A stretch of DNA of 64,000 bases from Micromonospora sp. LH3U1 (GTDB taxonomy: Bacteria; Actinomycetota; Actinomycetes; Mycobacteriales; Micromonosporaceae). The stretch covers positions 4,773,501 to 4,837,500 of the forward strand of contig NZ_CP116936.1 of assembly GCF_028475105.1 (NCBI RefSeq), given 5' to 3'. Made by a program: the position numbers and the translations under genes. Below are positions 50,560-60,800 of this stretch, one piece after another. The first letter of the stretch is position 1. The number at the start of each line of letters is the position of its first letter. Under the pieces are notes generated by a model that searched no databases, was not told the origin of the DNA, and was given only the letters and a program-made list of their open reading frames with translations.

Positions 50560-50720
50560 CACCCCGAAGCGCAAGCGGTGCACGCTGAAACCGATCTCAG
50601 CGCACACCGTGGGCCTATGGGCCGTGTCCGAGGGGCGACACGAACCAATGCCCCACCACCGCTGACCATCAGCAAGACGTTGAAGCTGATGCAAGTGTAG
50701 GCGCCCTGGTGACCTCTTCG
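50560..50720 (+). repeat. Serine-recombinase tail repeat, copy R3
   Basis: It shares GATCTCAGCGCACACCGTGG, GTGTCCGAGGGGCGACACGA and the distal GGTGACCTCTTCG with R1, at roughly 75 percent identity overall by eye. Translation gives LTYHPEAQAVHAETDLSAHR, again a recombinase C terminus. It is more diverged than R1 and R2 are from each other. No gene is visible in the rest of 50392-51086. Confidence 0.65.
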
Positions 50721-51086
50721 AAAGCGCACAGGACACTGCACCGACTCTCAGGCTGCGAGAAGGAAAGATTGCAGGTCGCGGTGGGTGCCCGTTCGCCGCG
50801 CTTGGGCATCGTTCGACGGCATCCAATGCCGACGGTTGCCCCCAGCGCGGCCTCGGTCGCGGCGGGCAGCGTCCGATCGACTGGCACGATGTTGCTCTCG
50901 CGAGGCGTCTGGCTCGGCCGCTGTAGTCGAAGATTTGCGCCGGACACCTGATGGGGTAGCCGCGGCTGGGTTCCGTTAGCTGTGTGGATAACTGCGGCGT
51001 TCGCCGAGGGTCGCGTACTTGAGGCGGTGGCCCCAAAAGGGGGTCGGGAGGAATGCCCGCTTGGGTGTCGTGAGCCGGGACAAGTG

Positions 51087-51497
51087 TCATGTACGCGAGC
51101 GACTGAGCTTCTGCAGGTGGTTACGCATCATTGACAGATCGCTGAGGTGCATACGCACCAGCCAGGGATCTTTGTCGCCATACCGGTAGGGCTCGTAGCG
51201 GAACACCCGCTCGCTGGGCCGAACCGGGCTTCTACGCAGCTGCTTGGTGGCCTTGAGGTCCATCGTCACATCGAGCCACCAACGACGACCCGACCGGTAT
51301 GGACTGGATGCGGCGTGGGCCAAGCCCGAGGCTCGGCGGAATGTGCGCTCGAAGACCCACAGCTCGTCGCCCTCACCGACGGGGTCCCGGCTGTCAAGAC
51401 CGACGCTCATGGTTCCGTAGCGGATGAACAGGTCCAGGCTTACCTCCTCGCCGTCGAAGAGGTCTGTGTCATTGTGATCGATCACCAGCCACCACAC
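51087..51497 (-). CDS. Hypothetical protein
   Basis: 136 residues from GTG 51497. Compact, soluble, Trp- and Arg-rich: WWLVIDHNDTDLFDGEEVSL, FERTFRRASGL, RWWLDVTMDLKATKQLRRSP, YGDKDPWLVRMHLSDLSMMR. No family recognised. It sits at the left edge of the defence-like island. Confidence 0.5.
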   Translation of the reverse strand: MWWLVIDHNDTDLFDGEEVSLDLFIRYGTMSVGLDSRDPVGEGDELWVFERTFRRASGLAHAASSPYRSGRRWWLDVTMDLKATKQLRRSPVRPSERVFRYEPYRYGDKDPWLVRMHLSDLSMMRNHLQKLSRSRT

Positions 51498-51704
51498 CGG
51501 CTCAGCCTGCCGACAACAGGTATTCCCGTCAACAAGTCCGAGGTCGAATGCATCTGCTCCTACGGGACGTTTCGTAACTGGGTGAAGGCGTTGCCCGGGC
51601 CGGGCGGGTGGTCAGCCGGCGAGGATGATGTTGTGGAGGTTGGCGATGCCGGAAGCGGCGGGGCAGCCCACCCGACTACGGCAGAGGTATAGCAAAGTGG
51701 ACCT

Positions 51705-52472
51705 GTGGCCAGTATCGAGGACCTTCTGCAACGACGTACCGACCTGTCGACCTTCTTGATCCACCTAACCCGTGACACTCTCGGTAATGACGGGCCCAGT
51801 GCCCGGGAGAACCTGCTGACGATGATCGGGGACGGATACATCGAGGCCTGCTCACCGTTCGGGCCGGCGTCGATGCACGAGCCGAACCTGACGTACGCGG
51901 CGACGCAGAAGGTCGTGTGCTTCACCGAGACCCCGCTCGAGCACACCTGGATGATGCTGGAGGACATCGACAAGCGCGACGTGCACTTCCAGCCCTACGG
52001 CCTGGCCGTCACCAAGACCACTGCTCGCAAGGCCGGCTGCAACCCCGTTTGGTACTCCGACATCACGCCCGGCCGCGACTGGCCGATCGACGCGGTGAAC
52101 GCCATGGTCAACGACGCCGTACGCCGAGCCACCACCGGCCGGACCGTCGACCGCGACAAGTTGAGCGAGGAGCCCATCTTCAAGCTCACCCCGTTCTTCG
52201 AGCAGATGGGCCCGACCAAGTACAGCCGCAAAGAGTTCTGGTGGGAGCGAGAGTGGCGCCGCATCGGCGACTTCCCCCTGTACCCCCGCAGGACCGTCGC
52301 GGTCCTGGCACCCGCCCATGACCATGAGCACCTTCGAAAGGAGCTCACCGAAATCAACGAGGGGTGGGGTGCGCGGCCGATCCTTGACCCCCATTGGGGC
52401 CTTGAGCGGATGATCGCGGCGATCGCGCAGATCAGCGACGAGCACATCGGTCCGTTCCCTGACGCTGGCTGA
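51705..52472 (+). CDS. AbiGi-like putative abortive-infection protein
   Basis: 255 residues from GTG 51705. FLIHLTRDTLG near the start, KVVCFTETPLEHTWMMLEDI, QPYGLAVTKTTARKAGCNPV, WYSD, and KEFWWEREWRRIGDF follow the order seen in AbiGi-type proteins (H-T, CFTE-P, PFG---K--A---G--PV-Y, E-EWR). AbiGi is one component of a phage abortive-infection pair; no obvious AbiGii nucleotidyltransferase partner is adjacent. Assignment is by pattern only. Confidence 0.5.
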   Translation: MASIEDLLQRRTDLSTFLIHLTRDTLGNDGPSARENLLTMIGDGYIEACSPFGPASMHEPNLTYAATQKVVCFTETPLEHTWMMLEDIDKRDVHFQPYGLAVTKTTARKAGCNPVWYSDITPGRDWPIDAVNAMVNDAVRRATTGRTVDRDKLSEEPIFKLTPFFEQMGPTKYSRKEFWWEREWRRIGDFPLYPRRTVAVLAPAHDHEHLRKELTEINEGWGARPILDPHWGLERMIAAIAQISDEHIGPFPDAG

Positions 52473-52674
52473 CACGGCGCGCCGGCGTTCTGGTGGCATG
52501 CTTCGTGGCCTGCGCGGTACCTCGTAGACTACCGGCGGCGGTCACGCCCGCCCGTCTCCAAGCCGCTGGCGCCCACGCTGCTGGTGATCGAGGACAAGCC
52601 GTCACCGACGCAGCGTGAACTCCACAGCAAACCCTTCCTCGCGAGGGGCGTGGGCCTTCACAGAAGGAAACATC

Positions 52675-53220
52675 ATGGGCAAGCGCAACCGCGCACGCAC
52701 CCGAGCCATCCGCGCCGAGATGGCGCAGACCGGGCAGAACTACACCCGCGCCGCCGCCACAGCAGCTGAGTCACCGCTGGACGGCGGCGGGGTACGCAGC
52801 AGCGGCGATGCCGCCGTCGAGCACGTCAAGCGCCTGCTGCGGGCGCAACTGGCCATCGACGACGCCCGCTACGAGCGCCTGGAGGAGCTCGAGCAGACGG
52901 GGTGTCGCATCGTCGATGGCGGGCAGGTCGGCGTCGACGGGTGGAACATTCTGGACTGGCGCACCGACGAGGTGATCGCCGAAGGCGACGACGGGTGGGA
53001 GGGCTACGCAGCCGCCACGAAGCGGCTGTGCCCCGACGGCCGGTGGGTTCACGTCGACAGCGTCACCGACGACCTGCCGCTGCCGGAGGTAAGCACCCCG
53101 GGGGTACCGCCCTCGCTAGCGAAGGCGCTCGACGATTGGATTAGCCAGAACAGCACATCTGTTGAGGAGATCGCGCAGTTCATCGGCTGGTCCGTCGAGA
53201 AGGTCCGCGAGCACCAGTAA
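52675..53220 (+). CDS. Hypothetical protein
   Basis: 181 residues; ATG 52675 with AGAAGGA upstream. Basic N terminus (GKRNRARTRAIRAEMAQTGQ) followed by a helical stretch (HVKRLLRAQLAIDDARYERL), a short acidic beta region, and a C-terminal HTH-like end (SLAKALDDWISQNSTSVEEI, AQFIGWSVEKVREHQ). Possibly DNA-associated. It is 202 bp after the AbiGi-like gene, too far to assert an operon. Confidence 0.55.
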   Translation: MGKRNRARTRAIRAEMAQTGQNYTRAAATAAESPLDGGGVRSSGDAAVEHVKRLLRAQLAIDDARYERLEELEQTGCRIVDGGQVGVDGWNILDWRTDEVIAEGDDGWEGYAAATKRLCPDGRWVHVDSVTDDLPLPEVSTPGVPPSLAKALDDWISQNSTSVEEIAQFIGWSVEKVREHQ

Positions 53221-53515
53221 CGCCGCCTCGGCGTCAGAACGGCGCAGGCACACCCGCTCTCATCGACTGGCTCGCTGTCCACGAGTCAGTTCGACCGGTC
53301 GATGAGAGCGGCCCAATCCTCATCTTCGGGCCACTTCGCCAAGGCGGGCACCGGCGTCGCCGGTAGTCATTCCGGCGGTGGCTGCTCAGTCAGGCGATCC
53401 CGGCGCTCGGTGGCCTGCTCGCGCATCTCGGCGGCGAGGCAGCAGCTCGACGTCCGTCGGGCTGTAGCCCATGCGGTCAAGGCCGGTCCGGTCGCTGATC
53501 TCCACCGTGCCCCGG
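53221..53515. other. Gap with no supported feature
   Basis: I see no gene, repeat or hairpin that can be supported in this convergent interval. Confidence 0.4.
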
Positions 53516-56500
53516 TCATAGTGGAATGGGCCCTGGTGCCGGGTCGACGCCGGCTTTCAAGATGTCCAGCAGTTGGTGCGGAAGCGCGAAAGGCACCTGC
53601 GGTTCGGCGACGAACGCGGCAGGTTCCACATCACGGGTCACCAGGATCGGCACCACGCGCCACCTTGCCCGGTCGGGACCGCCGACCAGCACGGCGACGC
53701 CGCGCGCGGCCTCGCGGATCTGTGCGGCCTTGGCGAGCAGCCGCGGCACATACGGCTTCGGACCGCGGTAAAACTTACGAACGTGGTTCCGGAGAGTTTC
53801 CGTGCTGAACGCCGCGATTGGGTCCTTGACCTCGCCAACCCACAGTCTGCCTGTGGCCGGATCGGCGACCACCAAGTCCACCTCCCCGAGCGGTTCCGGG
53901 ATGCCAGCACCCTTGAGCTCGGCCACCTCGACATGGGTGCGGCATGGCAACCCCGTCGCGGCGACGACGCCGTGGACGAGCTCCTCGAGCTGGGCGTTCA
54001 ACTCCTGCCGATAGGCGCTCATCATGTCGGCGACGCCGGGCGGAAGGTCACGGTGGGCGAACGGCAGCCGTGACCGGTGCAGGTAACCGTCGAACAGACG
54101 CTGTGTGTCGAGCAACCGCCACGGCATGATCCACAACTGGCCTTCGGCGTCGACGAGCGGGCGCAAAGCGAGGCGATGCACCCGCCGCTCGATGTCGAGA
54201 AATCGCAGCGGGCCCGCCTCGCGCAGGTGGTCACCGGACAGGGTGAGCAGGTCGACGGCTGCCTCAATCTGCGCCACGCTGAGCTCGGACCATTGCGCGG
54301 CGGCATCGACGAGTTCGGCACGGCTTACCGCGTGTACGCCGGAAGCGTCGGTGGCCCAGTCGACGGCCACGCCGAGGACGGCACGTATCCCGTCGAGACC
54401 CGTGCCCCAGTGATCGCGGAGTCGATCATCGACCCGTTGCAGTTTGACCGGCAGCCGTCCGTGTATTGGGGTAAAGAATCCCTGGTACCGATGTCCCGGT
54501 GGTGAGTTTCTGAGGAGGCCGGGGTCGTCGTCCTGATGGTCGTCGGCGGCGCCAGCCGGCTGACTGCCGGCCGGGATGAGACGGGCCGCGCGGCGGTGGT
54601 CGGTGTAGGCGGCGAGGTCGATTTCGACGCGCTCGACATCGTCATGGTCGGACCGATCCGGTTCGACCGCGAACATGCCGCGGCTAATGGTGAGGCGCAG
54701 GCCATGCAGCCGGTCGGTGTAGCCGCGGGCCACGGCTGCCGTGACCGCCAGCCGGTGCGCCAGCGCGGTGATCTCGGCGACATCGAGCTCGTCGGCGACG
54801 GCGCTGCCTACGGGTGGTTCGGCGAGAAGGGACTCGAGGAGGGTCTCCAAGGCGTGGGTCTGCTGGTACTGATCGTCGGTGAGGGCGATCTCGTGCCAGT
54901 TGTGCGCCCAGGGCCCGGTGAGGGCTACAGCAAGTTGCTGGGCGCTACGGTAGGCGGTGGCGTGGGCGTCGTTGACCCGGGCGGCGACGGCCAACGTCAC
55001 CGTGCGATCGAACTGGCACGTTAGGTCGTGCAGCGATTCCTGAACGGCCGGCAGGATGAATTCTTCGCACATCCGCAGTGCGTCCGGGCCGAGAAAGACG
55101 CCGTCGGGGGTTCGGCGGGTCAGGATGGCGGTGACGGCTCTCCGAGTGGCGCGGGCGTGTACCGCCGCCGATCGCGGGAGGCCGTCGTTGCGCGCTACCA
55201 GTGGAAGTGCCTCCACCTGTCGGTGCACGGTCATGAAGGGCGCCGCCGCCCGCCACGCCATTCGGAATGCTGACGGTGCGAACCCGCTTGCTTCGTCGCC
55301 GGTGGCCAGCGCGGTGAGCCCGCGTTCCAGCCCTTCGCCAATGAGCGCATACGCAGATGCCGGGTTGTCGGCAAGCATGATGAGAAGCCCTGCTGCCATG
55401 ACCAGAGCGATCTGCCTCAAGTTCGGGTCGACCCGCACGAAGGCGAGAGCGCCGTCGGTGTGCTCGAATGACGTGTCCGGGAGCCAGACCAGGACCAGCC
55501 GCAGTGTTCGCCCGGTTTCGTCGCACACGTGTTTACTGATGGCCGGCTTGCGTAGGTGTAGGCGCAGGCTGTCGGCGAATCCCACGATCGTGTCGGGATG
55601 GGTGTGCAGCGTGGCGGCGTCATTGAGGTCGACTTCGAGAACGACAGGCGGGTTGACGTTGACCAACATCGCCGGGCTGTCCGGCTTGTAGAACAGGTCG
55701 GCGCCATCACCGTGGTCACCACGCGCGAGGGGCCAGTCGATGTGCTCCGCGCTGATGCCGGCCCCGGCCAGCACGGCGTCGACGCCCTCCCACGACGCCG
55801 CCCTCTGCCACGTCTCGTCCGTTGTCGCCGGTGCAACGGCCAAACCCTGCCGCGATGCCCCCACCGTGACCGGTCCGATCGAGCCGTGCTCCTTCCACGC
55901 TCGCCAGACGTCGAAGATGTCAACGAACGCGACATCGGTATAGCCGGGGTGGAACACGAGGTCTTCGAGGAAGCAGACCACGGTGGTGAGGTCGCCACCG
56001 CACTCGGCGAGCATCTCGGCGAGTTCCTCAACGTGGAGGACGACGGCTTCGCCGACCATCTGCGCCACGACGTTCGCCGGCCCTCCGTAGACGATGACCT
56101 TCGCAACAGGCCTTTCTCCGGTTACGGAGCGACCACTAGGGCCTTGGGCGATGTTGTGCGTCGTGGCAGTGTCGACCGACAGCAGTTTCTCGCCCCAGGC
56201 GATCCCTCCTTGCAACCCAGCACCACTCACGCCGCTGACCACCGCGATGCGGAACCGCGGGCCCTCAATGACTGGTCGGACGGGTGCTGGTTCGGGCGTC
56301 TGGCCACCGCGGCTCACCAGTCGCCGCGAGAGCAGGTCTACGGTGTGCGACCACGTGCGCGCGTGCAACTGCACTGCGGCGTCGCCGGCGTCGCCAACCA
56401 TCTCCGCGAGATACCGGGTGGCGGCGACCGCTGCGCTCAGCGCCAAGCAGGCCGGCACCCCGACGTGCCGATGCTCAGCGGACACTTGCAGGACTGGCCC

Positions 56501-57226
56501 GAGCGTTGCCTCGTCGGCAATGTGGCGCATACGCAGATGCTGCCTGTCGCGGGTCAGCCAGGTCAGCGCCCGTCGGGCGGCCGCAGGCTTACTGCACTGG
56601 TCAATCCATCCAAACGGCTCGGCGTCGACCAGCCGCAGGACTGCCGACACGTCAGCGTCACCGACACGAGGCGCAGCAGCGCTAGCCTCCGGGCCTGCCT
56701 GCCAGGCCGGCGCGAGCTCCTCGATGATGTGGTCGCCATGCGCGAGGCAGACCTCAAGGACGTCACTGAGGGAAAATCCCATGCGAGCCGTTACGGTCTC
56801 GTCCACCGCTCGGGCGGTCTGTTCGAGCTGGCGAAGCAGCACCACGGGATGGTCAAAATCGCCGGGGTGAACTCGCCAGCGGCGGCTTCCAAGAGTAAAA
56901 CCAACCAAGCGGCGAGGATCGTTGGGCGTCCGGGACGTCTCTGGCACGCGGATCGGTGCAGCGCGCAACGCACTCTCGACCAAGCGGACCAGGTCCGCGG
57001 GCTGGGCATCGATACCGCCGGCCGGCGGCCGCCGCAGTGCTCGTCCCCATAGCAACGTCAGGTGGTACTCCCAGGGGCGACATGACGGGGAGTCGAGTGC
57101 CGCGGCGATCAGTACGAGGATGGACTTGCCCGCGAAGGACGCAAGCGCCCGATCGATCAGGGCCCATCGCGGCTGAGTCCCAGTGTCGTTACGGGCGCCG
57201 GTGGGCTGGTAGCGAGTGACGTGCAC
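53516..57226 (-). CDS. Large protein with C-terminal PD-(D/E)XK nuclease-like domain
   Basis: 1236 residues from GTG 57226. No signal peptide or TM helix. Most of the protein is unrecognised and helical. Near the C terminus (about residues 1110-1135) are GEVDLVVADPATGRLW and VGEVKDP, fitting the D-(n)-E-x-K core of restriction-endonuclease-fold nucleases, followed by helices (FYRGPKPYVPRLLAKAAQIR) and AVLVGGPDRARWRVVPILVT. Such nuclease caps on long uncharacterised proteins are typical of defence or DNA-repair proteins. It lies head-to-head with the STAND-like gene at 57897, with an IS110 remnant between. Confidence 0.65.
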   Translation of the reverse strand: MHVTRYQPTGARNDTGTQPRWALIDRALASFAGKSILVLIAAALDSPSCRPWEYHLTLLWGRALRRPPAGGIDAQPADLVRLVESALRAAPIRVPETSRTPNDPRRLVGFTLGSRRWRVHPGDFDHPVVLLRQLEQTARAVDETVTARMGFSLSDVLEVCLAHGDHIIEELAPAWQAGPEASAAAPRVGDADVSAVLRLVDAEPFGWIDQCSKPAAARRALTWLTRDRQHLRMRHIADEATLGPVLQVSAEHRHVGVPACLALSAAVAATRYLAEMVGDAGDAAVQLHARTWSHTVDLLSRRLVSRGGQTPEPAPVRPVIEGPRFRIAVVSGVSGAGLQGGIAWGEKLLSVDTATTHNIAQGPSGRSVTGERPVAKVIVYGGPANVVAQMVGEAVVLHVEELAEMLAECGGDLTTVVCFLEDLVFHPGYTDVAFVDIFDVWRAWKEHGSIGPVTVGASRQGLAVAPATTDETWQRAASWEGVDAVLAGAGISAEHIDWPLARGDHGDGADLFYKPDSPAMLVNVNPPVVLEVDLNDAATLHTHPDTIVGFADSLRLHLRKPAISKHVCDETGRTLRLVLVWLPDTSFEHTDGALAFVRVDPNLRQIALVMAAGLLIMLADNPASAYALIGEGLERGLTALATGDEASGFAPSAFRMAWRAAAPFMTVHRQVEALPLVARNDGLPRSAAVHARATRRAVTAILTRRTPDGVFLGPDALRMCEEFILPAVQESLHDLTCQFDRTVTLAVAARVNDAHATAYRSAQQLAVALTGPWAHNWHEIALTDDQYQQTHALETLLESLLAEPPVGSAVADELDVAEITALAHRLAVTAAVARGYTDRLHGLRLTISRGMFAVEPDRSDHDDVERVEIDLAAYTDHRRAARLIPAGSQPAGAADDHQDDDPGLLRNSPPGHRYQGFFTPIHGRLPVKLQRVDDRLRDHWGTGLDGIRAVLGVAVDWATDASGVHAVSRAELVDAAAQWSELSVAQIEAAVDLLTLSGDHLREAGPLRFLDIERRVHRLALRPLVDAEGQLWIMPWRLLDTQRLFDGYLHRSRLPFAHRDLPPGVADMMSAYRQELNAQLEELVHGVVAATGLPCRTHVEVAELKGAGIPEPLGEVDLVVADPATGRLWVGEVKDPIAAFSTETLRNHVRKFYRGPKPYVPRLLAKAAQIREAARGVAVLVGGPDRARWRVVPILVTRDVEPAAFVAEPQVPFALPHQLLDILKAGVDPAPGPIPL

Positions 57227-57289
57227 GGCGCCTATCCTGCGTGATCACGGCCCTCGCGGACCAGCTAGTTCCACCGCGCCCAGTGCATT

Positions 57290-57835
57290 TTTGTGCGGTG
57301 GCCTGACATCGCGGGCGCGGTGTGGCCATGGCGACCAAGGTGTCCACATGCGCGCTGCTGATGCTATTGCCGGCATCGCCCGGAGGTGGCGCTGCTGAGC
57401 ATGTTCCGGGTGCTCTGACCGCGGAACCGAGTCCGCACCACCTCCGGGCGATGATCGCCATCGCGTGCAGCTGCCGCTGGGCCGTGGCGCTGGCTTCCAC
57501 GGCGGCCCGGCGGACTATCAAGCGCATCTGCAGTGCCGCGCGTCCGGAATCAGTTTTGGGCTGGGCCAGCCGGGGGCGGGCCAGGGCGTCGCGGGCAGCG
57601 CGTTCGGCGTATCGGATCAGACTTCGCCCCGCCGTAACGGGCCGGTCGCAGCGGTCGGTCCAGCTCGACGACCAGCTCACCGACGTCGGCCAGGTGCCGG
57701 GCTAGGCCGGCGCCATAGCCGCCGGAGCCCTCCAACGCCCACGCCCGCAACCCGAGTGTTGTCCGGCCAGGGCCACCAGCTCGGCGTAGCCGCCCGGATC
57801 AACGCCCACCGTGGCCCTGGCCACGACCCCGCCAC
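57290..57835 (-). pseudogene. IS110-family transposase remnant
   Basis: Minus-strand frames read ATVGVDPGGYAELVALAGQ, LEGSGGYGAGLARHLADVGE and LVVELDRPLRPARYGGAKSD, then after a frameshift YAERAARDALARPRLAQPKT and LIVRRAAVEASATAQRQLH. This is the order of the IS110 DEDD transposase N-terminal domain (GVDxH, EGTGSYGAGL, VVEVDRP, GKSDxxDA, RxLxVARRSAVxARTxAxNQL). An internal deletion, a frameshift and loss of the C terminus show it is dead. It occupies most of the 670-bp divergent interval. Confidence 0.7.
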
Positions 57836-57896
57836 TGAATTCCCCCCGCTTTCGCAGAGTGCGGCCGGGTGAGGTGTGGGCCGGTAGCCTCATGCG

Positions 57897-60800
57897 ATGT
57901 CGAGCAGCGAGGCGTCGGGCGGGCGGTCGGTGGCGACGGCGTTCATCACGGGCGGTGGCGGCTTCGCTTTCGAAGACCATGTTGGTGCGTGGCTCGCCGC
58001 TGCTATGGCCGCTGGCGAGATGCCGCTGGGCGCCGGGGTAGCGGTCCCGGTGGAGGTGCGGTTCCAGGGCAGCGCGTCGGGCTTCTTCCTCGACGATATG
58101 GTCGTCACCGGTGACGCAGCCCGCAGGCCGCGGTGGTCGGCGTCGGTGAAGTCCTTCGACATGTTGACCGGAGCCAAGCTGCACACGGAGTTCGTGCAGG
58201 CCGCCTGGTGCGACATCCTCGCCGACAGGTTCCAGTCCGCTGCAGACCGGGTCGGCCTGGTGTCAGGGTCAGCGGCGCAGGGCACCTGGGTCGAGCTCGG
58301 GGAGTTGATCCAGGAGGCCGCCGCCGACCAGGCTGGCATCGCCTCGCGGATCGGCGTGCCTGGCGCGTTCAACGAGGCGAAGCGCTCGCTGTGGGGCTCG
58401 GCGAAGTGCCCGACCGAGCTCGCCGAGCAGCACGGGGTCAACGTGGATTCCTCTCCCGCCCGGCTGCTGGCCTTGCTTCTGCCTCTGCGTCTGGATTTCC
58501 TCACCCCTACCTCCCAGGCGATCGTGGACGCGATCCGGTGGTGCCGCGCCGCGCTCGTGCCGCAGCAGGCCGGGAGGGTCGTGGATCTGTGGACGGCGCT
58601 GCTCGAGATGGTCGCCGAAATGCGGCCCAGAGGCGGGGCAGTCACCTGGCAGCTTCTGGCTGAGCGGCTGGGCGGGCAGTTCGCGTTTCAGCTGCGCCCG
58701 GATGTCGCCCCCGACTGGAGCCTTCTCACCGCGCACACCGCCAGCATGACGGCCCGGGTCCGGGACCGGCTCGGCGACGACGTGGTCCTGGCCCGTGAGG
58801 ACGTGACCGCCGTGCTCGCCAACGCCGGGGTGGTCAGCGTGCTGTCCGGGCCGTCGGGCTGCGGCAAGACCGTGGCCGCCAAGAGGTGGCTGGCCGCCCT
58901 GGGCACGCACCACGCGGTGTGGCTGTCGGCCGCGGACCTCGAGGCCGGCGTCGGCGCGCGTCTCAGGCTGACCTGGGGCCTGGAGGAGGTCCTGACACTT
59001 GCCCCCGGAGAGGTCCGCCTCGTCGTCGACGGCCTCGACCGGGTCTACACCGACGAGCCGTTCGCCGCGACGGCCGCCCTGGCACGCCTCGCCGCCGCCA
59101 CCGGCGGCCGGATCCGATTGTTGATCACGTCGCAGCAAGCGGAGTTCCCCCGAGTGTCGGAGCACTTGGTGCAGGCCAACGGCCCGCAGGCCACCCCGCT
59201 CGTGATGGGTGACCTGTCTGACGCCGACGTCAATCTGGTGTTGCGCGGGCACCCAGACCTGGCCGCGGTGGTCGTCGCCGGCGGGCTCCGTGGCGTCCTT
59301 CGACGCCCGAAGGTCCTCGACCTGGTGCTGCGGATGCCCGGGGCTACGGTTGCCGCTATCCGTGACGAGCCGTCGATCGCTGGCTTGTGGTGGCAGCGGC
59401 TGGCCGGCGCAGGCCCGAACGGCGCCACCCACCAGACGATGCTGCGGCGGATCGCCGTCGAGCAGGCCGACCGCCTGCGGGCCCACACTCCCCTGGACGA
59501 CCTCCCGGTCGACGCCGTCGGGCTCGTCGACCAACTGCGCGTCGACGGGATCCTCTCGGAGGTCGACGGCCGGGTCTCCTTCACTCACGACCTGTTCGAC
59601 GACTGGACGCTGTTGCATTACCTGCGCTCCCGTGACGACGTCATCGGCGTGATCGCGGAGAAGGCGGCGCTGCCGTCGTGGCACCGAGCGATCCGCCTGT
59701 ATGCCGCCGGCGTGCTCCGCGAGCACGGTGTCGACCGGTGGGAGGCCGACCGGTCTGCGCTGGACGCCGCCGACCAGCCGCTCGTGGCGGACTTATACCT
59801 CGACGCGGTGTTCTACGCCCACGACGCCGACCGGCTTCTGGGCGAGCTGTGGTCGCGCCTCGCCGCCGACAGCGCTCTGTTGGCACGGCTGCTGCGCAGG
59901 TTCAGGTTCTCCGCGACCGTGCCGGACTGCGGTTGGATCACCGTGCTCGCCGACACACCGGACGTGGCGGTGTACGCCGCCGCGCAGTCGCGGCTGCCGG
60001 TATGGCCGCTGTGGCTTCCGGTCCTGCGCGTCCTGGCGGCGGAGCATGAGACCGCGGTCGCCTCGGTCGCCCCGGAGGTCGCCGCGATCGCCGACCTGTG
60101 GCTGCGACACGCTCCCGACACGTGGCCGGCCCGCGATCAGGCTGCTGTGATCGGCCTGGCGGTCGGACGGCACATCGTCGCGCACATCGACGGCGGAGGC
60201 TTTTTCAACGACACAGTCGAGCCGGTGCTGTGGCGGTGCGTCATCGCCGCCGGCGCGGTCGAACCCGACGCCGTCGCCACCTTCCTCGACACGCTGCTGC
60301 CCCCTGTTGACAGCCAGCTCGAGCACAGCGGCCAGGTCGGGGGCCGCCAGCGTCGCGGCCAGACGAGACTCCGTGCAGCCTTGCTGGACGTCGACACCGT
60401 GATGCCGTTGCTGCCGGCGTCCGCGCAGCTGGCCCGGGACCTGGTGCTGCGAGCAGCCGTCGACTCCGACCATCACGGCCGCCAGTACTCGCACCACCGG
60501 CTGCGTGACGGCCTCGGCATCGCCAGCGCCCCGCGCTCCTTCGATCCGATCCCCGAGTGCGGGCCGTTCCGCGCGATGCTCGTCAACGCCGAACCGCAAG
60601 GCGTCGAAGTGGTGCTCGCCCTCGTCGAGCACTCGACCACCCATTGGAGACGCACCCGCAACACCCCGACGTCAGGCGGCCAGGAACCCACGCATGAGCG
60701 ACCGGCATTCGAGCTGCTCATCGACGGCGCACCCGTCGCGCTGATCGGTGACGCCACCGTCCTGGCCTGGAGCCACGGTGGCCACCGGGTACCGGACATA

